A DNA stretch of 64,000 bases, from NCBI GenBank assembly GCA_027625915.1, contig JANTQA010000030.1, positions 2,418,001 to 2,482,000 of the forward strand, given 5' to 3'. Below, piece by piece: positions 59,501 to 64,000 of the stretch (position 1 is the stretch's first letter; each line of letters begins with the position of its first letter). The stretch is from Anaeramoeba flamelloides. Taxonomy: Eukaryota > Metamonada > Anaeramoebidae. The notes below the pieces were generated by a model. That model was given only the letters and a program-made list of their open reading frames with translations. It was not told the origin of the DNA and did not search any database. The position numbers were made by a program, and so were the translations under genes.

Positions 59501-61743
59501 GCAAACCAGAAGAAAATGAATTTACATTTGAAAATTTGATGCCAAATACAGATTATCAATTAACCATTCAATCACAAAACGAAAATGGGTATTCACCAAA
59601 TTCTGATCCATTAAAAATTAAAACTGGATCAACCATTCCAGACCCAGTTAGTAAAATAAACCCAATTGAAATTGGCTCCAAGCATTCAAGAGTGAAATGG
59701 AACGAACCCCAGAACGATGGCGGTAGTAATATTGATTATTACGAAATTAACATTTTCGAAAATGATGATAATATTGATGAAATAGTCCAAGAAGAAGAAC
59801 AAGGAAAGGAAAGAGAAGCAATGAAGCCAATTCTGACATTGCAAACTCCGGATACAGAACTTTACATCCCCTTATTAGATCCAAATACTGACTACCAAAT
59901 TAAGGTGAAAGCGCATAACGGAAACGGTTATAGTGAGGAATCTGATCCCTTGGGCTTAACGACGAAGGCCGACAAACCTTCAAGAGTTGAAAATATTCAA
60001 TGCAAGGAAACCAATAATAAGGGAGAAATTCATATCAATTGGGATGAGCCAAAAAGCAATGGCTCCCATATCAAGCATTATGAGATCGTTGTAAATGACA
60101 AGGATGTTTACCGATCTCCTGCACCAACAATCTTTTTACAGAATTTGAAAACATTAGAAAATTACAATATCAAAATTCGTGCAGTAAATGGCATTGGGGA
60201 AGGAGAATATTCAAAAGACGTTAAACACTTTTTAATAGATACGGACCCCAATTTTACATCAAAAAATATTTCTGCTCTCATTTCGAACCAGGTACAAAAA
60301 GTACTTGAAGAGGAAAATGTTCCCTTTAGCGTGACGGAAACTTCCTTTGATAATGAGTCAAATCACGCACTTTACACGTTTGGCAGTAGGAAGGTTAGAT
60401 TAAGAATTTTGGAGGGATTTGCTGTTGTGAGAGTCGGTGGTGGCTATATGTCCTTTAAGGACTTTGTGAAAAAAAATGCTGGCCCCGAAGTGAGAATTTT
60501 AAAAAGAAAAGGAATGGGCGCTTCAGTTCTAAAAGGCGCCTTTAAGCAAATGAAGGCAATAACTCACAATTCCATGCAAAAAAAGCAAGCGAATCAAGCT
60601 ATTGAAAAAATGGGGAATAAAGTAAAAGTATTAAAATCTAAAAATGACCATTTAGTTGAGATCACATCCGGGAAAAAGAAGAGCAAGGAAATGGAGACTG
60701 AAAAAACCCCTAGAAAGGGTAAAGGCAAAGTGAAAGTGAAACGAAAAGGGAGAGGAAGAGGACGAGGAAGAGGACGAGGTAGAGGTAGAGGTGAGTTAAA
60801 AAAAAAGGAAACCCCAAAAAGATCTCTGAAACCAAAAAGAACACCCACAAACAAAAAAGCAAAAGAAACACCCAAAAAAAAACTCACTGATTCGTCTTTA
60901 AAAAAAAAGAAGCCTAATACAAACAGAAAAAATCTCAAGACCAAAAAATTAACCACACCAAAGAGATCTCTGACACCAAAGAGATCTGTGACACCAAAGA
61001 GATCTGTGAAACCAAAAAGAACACCTACAAACAAAAAAGCAAAAGAAACACCCAAAAAAAAACTCACTGACTCATCGGTTAAAAAAAGAAGATACAGTGG
61101 TAACAAAGCAATTCTGAAGACCAAAAAATTAACCACACCAAAGAAATCTCTAACCACACCAAAGAGATCTGTGACACCAAAAAGAACACCCACAAACAAA
61201 AATGCAAAAGAAACACCCAAAAAAAAACTCACTGATTCGTCTTTAAAAAAGAAGAAGCCTAATACAAACAAAAAAATTCTCAAGACCAAAAAATTAACCA
61301 CACCAAAGAAATCTGTAACCACACCAAAGAAATCTCTGACACCAAAGAGATCTGTGACACCAAAAAAAACACCTACAAATAAAAATACCAAAAAAACACC
61401 CAGATTAAAAACCGTTTCATCCTCTGAAAAAAAAACACCTTCTCCCAGAAAAGGTAGAGGAAGAGGAAGAGGAAGAGGAAGAGGAAGAGGCAGAGGCAGA
61501 GGAAGAGGGAGAGGAAGAGGGAGAGGAAGAGTTACATCATCTTCAAACCTAAAAAAATCAATAAATAAGGAACTGGAAGATGATGAAGCAAATACAAAAA
61601 CCCCTAAAAAAAATACACCAATAAAAAAACGTAGAGGTAGTGGTAGAGGAATACGTAAAATTAGAGGCAGAGGACGAGGCAGAGGCAGAGGACGAGGTAG
61701 AGTTAAAACTAAGGAAAAATCCCCAAAATCCGAAAAAAATTAA
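47120..61743 (+). CDS. Giant CH-CH / 29x FN3 / GAS2-like / basic-repeat cytoskeletal protein (3834 aa)
   Basis: Exon 1 is 47120-47441, exon 2 is 50561-61743; the 3119-nt intron is GT-AG and splits Asp108, restoring KKGLVNIGSEDIVEGNLKII, a normal CH-domain sequence. Residues ~12-131 are CH1 (KLPKWIKTQIRVFTKWVN), ~143-250 CH2 (LLKWIQNRVNN...DFKTSFNDGHAFLALI): a tandem actin-binding unit. From ~255 to 3333 I count 29 FN3 domains, each with a W...P..NGS.I..Y motif and NENGYG/NENGFS near the end. Residues ~3335-3425 resemble the GAS2 microtubule-binding domain, with FGSRKVRLRILEGFAVVRVG and then GGYMSFKDF. The tail (3450-3834) is basic, with TPKRS/TPTNKK repeats and three Arg-Gly tracts. Likely role: linking actin to microtubules through a long spacer. 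No signal peptide or membrane segment, so the FN3 chain is cytosolic. TAA stop; AATAAA at 61805. Confidence 0.9.
47462..47570 (+). repeat. A homopolymer of ~109 nt beside a 5' splice site
   Basis: The run of A is broken only by a C at 47478 and starts 20 nt past the donor of the giant gene's intron. It is extreme even for this genome; the exact length is likely uncertain. Confidence 0.95.
48641..49345 (+). mobile_element. 705-bp inverted-end element, copy 2 (in the giant gene's intron)
   Basis: Ends are CTCTTTTTCAAATAAAAGGG on the left and its near-perfect mirror on the right. Equal in length to 44665-45369 and in the same orientation. Inside, EQGELGKSSLYFIDNSLNVK is open for longer than in copy 1, followed by a donor-like CGTCAG/GTTCTT, an acceptor TTTGTTCCAG and GINPIMAFLNSY, hinting at an old two-exon coding segment. 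The family was not identified. Confidence 0.65.
49346..50560 (+). other. Remainder of the giant gene's intron
   Basis: A/T-rich sequence without recognised features; the acceptor reads AATAAATAG before 50561. Confidence 0.6.
60808..61440 (+). repeat. Tandem coding repeats in the basic tail
   Basis: Just over three copies of a ~55-65-residue unit, each containing TPTNKKAKETPKKKLTDSS (or a variant), then a Lys-rich spacer, KTKKLTTPK and several TPKRS/TPKKS pieces. The T/S-P-K motifs resemble histone H1 tails and could be sites for proline-directed kinases. DNA similarity between units is high, so the array is recent. Confidence 0.85.
61455..61530 (+). repeat. Arg-Gly coding tract (second of three)
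   Basis: About twelve RG dipeptides encoded by AGAGGN repeats. Similar tracts lie at 60748-60795 and 61662-61702. RG tracts commonly bind RNA or tubulin and are arginine-methylated; which applies here is unknown. Confidence 0.85.
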
Positions 61744-64000
61744 AATTCATCATATTTTTCAACTTTTTTTTTTTTTTTTTTTGCTCTTGAATTTTATTTC
61801 TATTAATAAAGTTTGAAAAAAATAACTTGAGATTTTTAATAAAATATAATTTATGAATTTACTTTTATTCCAAAAATTTGGAAACATTTTGGGAATATTT
61901 TTCACTAAAAATTAATTGAAAAATACATTATTTTTTTTTTTTTTTTTTTATTATTTTGAAAAAGTGTAAATTAAGCTCTAAATGTTATGATACTTCAATT
62001 CACCCAAAGGAAATTTAAGCATAAAATTATAGATTTCTCGATTATTCAAGGCAAGTGCATACCCAAATTTTTTTATGTTTAAAAAGCAAAAGCAAAAAAT
62101 TGAAAAGAAAAAAAGAAAAAATAAAAAACATATTTGAAATTTAAAAATAGTAAATAAGGAGCAATTAGTAAAAAATAAAAAAAAAAAAAAACAATGGCTA
62201 TCTTTTAATTAAGAACACCCAAAATCACAGAAACTATACTTTTGATTAATTTAATTTAATTTGATAATTGATCATGTTTAATTGTTGTAATTCCTTTCTC
62301 TTTTTTTTTGATCTCAGTTGTTTTTAACAATTAATATTTTTTAGGTTTGCTTTTTTGTTTTTTAGTTTTGAGTTACTCTCTTATTGTTGTGTTACAGTGT
62401 CTTATTATTTAAAAGTAACTACTTGATCCTTTTCATTTGTAATTTCTTTATCCTAATAAAAAGAAAATTCAGCCTGTGAAAAAATTGAAAAAAAATGAAA
62501 AATATGTTATTTAAACCGGACACTCATAATTTTCTTAATATATAGTCCCAAACAAAAAATTTAATCTTATTTAAAAATTTCACCAACACAGTTGTTGTGT
62601 AAAATTATAAAAAAACAAATGTGTTTAATTATTTTGTAACATAAAAAAAAATTCTTTTGAAATTCAATATACTTTTCTCCAATATAAAATATTAATATTA
62701 GCTCAAATCTGTTTTTCATTGGTAACAATATGATAGTGCAGATAACCCATATTGAAAATCTTTAAACGATTACAAATTGTTAACTAATGTTTTTTTTTTT
62801 TTCATATTTGGTATTTGATAGATAGGAATACAGATACCCAAACTTACTTCTGATTTAAATTGACTAGAAGGTTAGACCTTTGATTAATATCAAATATTTA
62901 AAAATATATTAAATGCACTTGTTTTTAAAATTTCAAAATTTTTACAATTTTTTTGATATAAACAGATGTTTTATTTTCAAAATTCAAAAAATCTATTTAA
63001 CATTGTTTAGACACGAAATTACACAACAATCTCTCAGAATCTTCATAATTCTTTTTTAAAATTTATTTAAAGAATCCTATTTCTTGTTTATCTACAGTTG
63101 CCATCTATTGTTTTTTTCTTTAATTCCTTGAGTCAGCAATGATTTTTCACAGGAGTTAAATTTTCTTAAACAAATTAAAGTATAAATTATCAGCTAGTTA
63201 CACCACTGCAAGTTAATATCTACTTTGAAAATTTTAAATTAAACTATGTTAAAAATATCAAAAAAACTTGAACTTCAAAAAAAAAATGATGAAATTAACT
63301 TTTCCTTTCTAAATAAATTCACATAATTACAGTATAAAGATCTAAGATAAATAAAAATAAAATATAAAATTTAGAAAACTATTTAAGAGTCTCTATCATA
63401 TCTGATAATATAATCGAAAATTGTTACCTTCAAAAAAAATTTAATTCTCTTTATTCAATGAGATTTTAAAAGTAAAAAATAAGTGAAAATACTTTTCTAT
63501 CAAGAATTTATAAGACACTTAATCAATAGGAGCCAATTTTTTTATTTGGCTAATTTTATAGTTCTTTCTCAATTTAAAGAGTGCAAAATTAAAAAATTTC
63601 TTATTTTACAATTTTATTTTTTAACTGATTTTTTTTTCTAAAACAGATCCAGAAAATTATTTTGTGAAATAAAGAATATTGATTTGTAATAATAAAAATT
63701 TTAAGTTGAGATTATCTTCATTAGGTATATTGTAATAAAAATTATTTTAATATTGATCATAAAACTATTTATTCCTGAACACTTAATGGGGATCTTTTAT
63801 TATAACATTTTATCATATCTTAAAAAAAATATAAATAATATTGGTTATAAAGTAACACTATCTTTAAAAGTATTTATTCTAAGTTTTATGATTGTTTTTT
63901 GAAAAAATTAATAAAATAATGGTGATTTTTAAATAATTATATAGGAATTTGTATTCATTGTATAAAATGAATGAGTCACAAATATTAAAATTGATTTATT
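61744..64000. other. Downstream of the giant gene, no gene recognised
   Basis: The first ~190 bp hold the likely polyadenylation site of the giant gene. 61930-62470 is a LINE-tailed element. From 62471 to the end I see only A/T-rich sequence. Confidence 0.5.
61930..62470 (-). mobile_element. Short element with LINE-type tail, copy 3
   Basis: On the minus strand it matches 2475-3050: the body carries CATGATCAATTATCAAATTA and the same order of blocks, and the end has GAATAATCGAGAAATCTATA, a hairpin-like TTAATTTACACTTTTTC and an A-rich tail (T-run at 61931-61949 on the plus strand). It inserted ~190 bp past the stop of the giant gene, in opposite orientation. Confidence 0.65.

Noticed and set aside
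60594-61391. 265-aa minus-strand frame opposite the basic tail
   Set aside because: It is the reverse reading of the tandem Lys/Thr/Pro repeats of the giant gene; its repeats simply mirror them.
60808-61440. A CRISPR-like array or satellite
   Set aside because: The repeats are coding, in frame and ~180 bp long, part of the giant protein tail.

Overview
The window is very A+T-rich eukaryotic DNA (roughly 75-80% A+T by eye) with standard stop codons, GT-AG introns, long homopolymers and dense dispersed repeats. The gene set suggests a unicellular protist, probably with hydrogenosome-like organelles: a heterotrimeric G protein alpha subunit, a 24-kDa (NuoE/NDUFV2-type) complex I subunit with an organelle presequence, a BORC subunit 8 homologue, and a giant tandem-CH / fibronectin-III / GAS2 cytoskeletal protein. 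An anaerobic amoeboid metamonad such as Anaeramoeba would fit, but this is inference; nothing in the window proves the species.

Layout. Positions 1-365 (minus) hold the 5' end of the NDUFV2-type gene, which runs off the window. Positions 3335-21022 (minus) hold one G-alpha gene whose six exons total only 1065 nt (354 aa) spread over 17.7 kb; its introns (up to 6.2 kb) are packed with fold-back elements, LINE fragments and old dispersed repeats. Positions 23.7-26.8 kb may hold exons of a small membrane-anchored protein on the minus strand (weak). A single-exon unknown gene lies at 28891-29364 (plus), and an unknown protein of about 430 aa with two similar compact domains lies at 35342-36631 (minus). 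A two-exon BORCS8-like gene with a long charged tail lies at 41874-42882 (plus). The last third is one gene, 47120-61743 (plus, two exons, 3834 aa): CH-CH, 29 FN3 domains, a GAS2-like domain and a Lys/Thr/Pro- and Arg/Gly-repeat tail.

Mobile DNA. The gene-poor parts hold several families visible by internal self-comparison: a LINE (best copy 18.74-19.92 kb) with tails scattered at six other places; a short element that carries the same LINE tail (three copies); fold-back elements bounded by TTAA; a 0.76-kb element with ~135-bp inverted ends (two copies); a ~195-bp MITE (three copies and one fragment); a 705-bp inverted-repeat element (two copies of equal length); and dispersed repeats of ~0.65, 1.1 and 1.2 kb. 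No rRNA, tRNA, CRISPR, retrovirus-like or capsid-bearing element was recognised.

The genes do not form a pathway. G-alpha (signalling), BORCS8 (lysosome transport) and CH-FN3-GAS2 (actin/microtubule cross-linking) are all eukaryotic cell-organisation genes. The NDUFV2-type subunit reports on energy metabolism.
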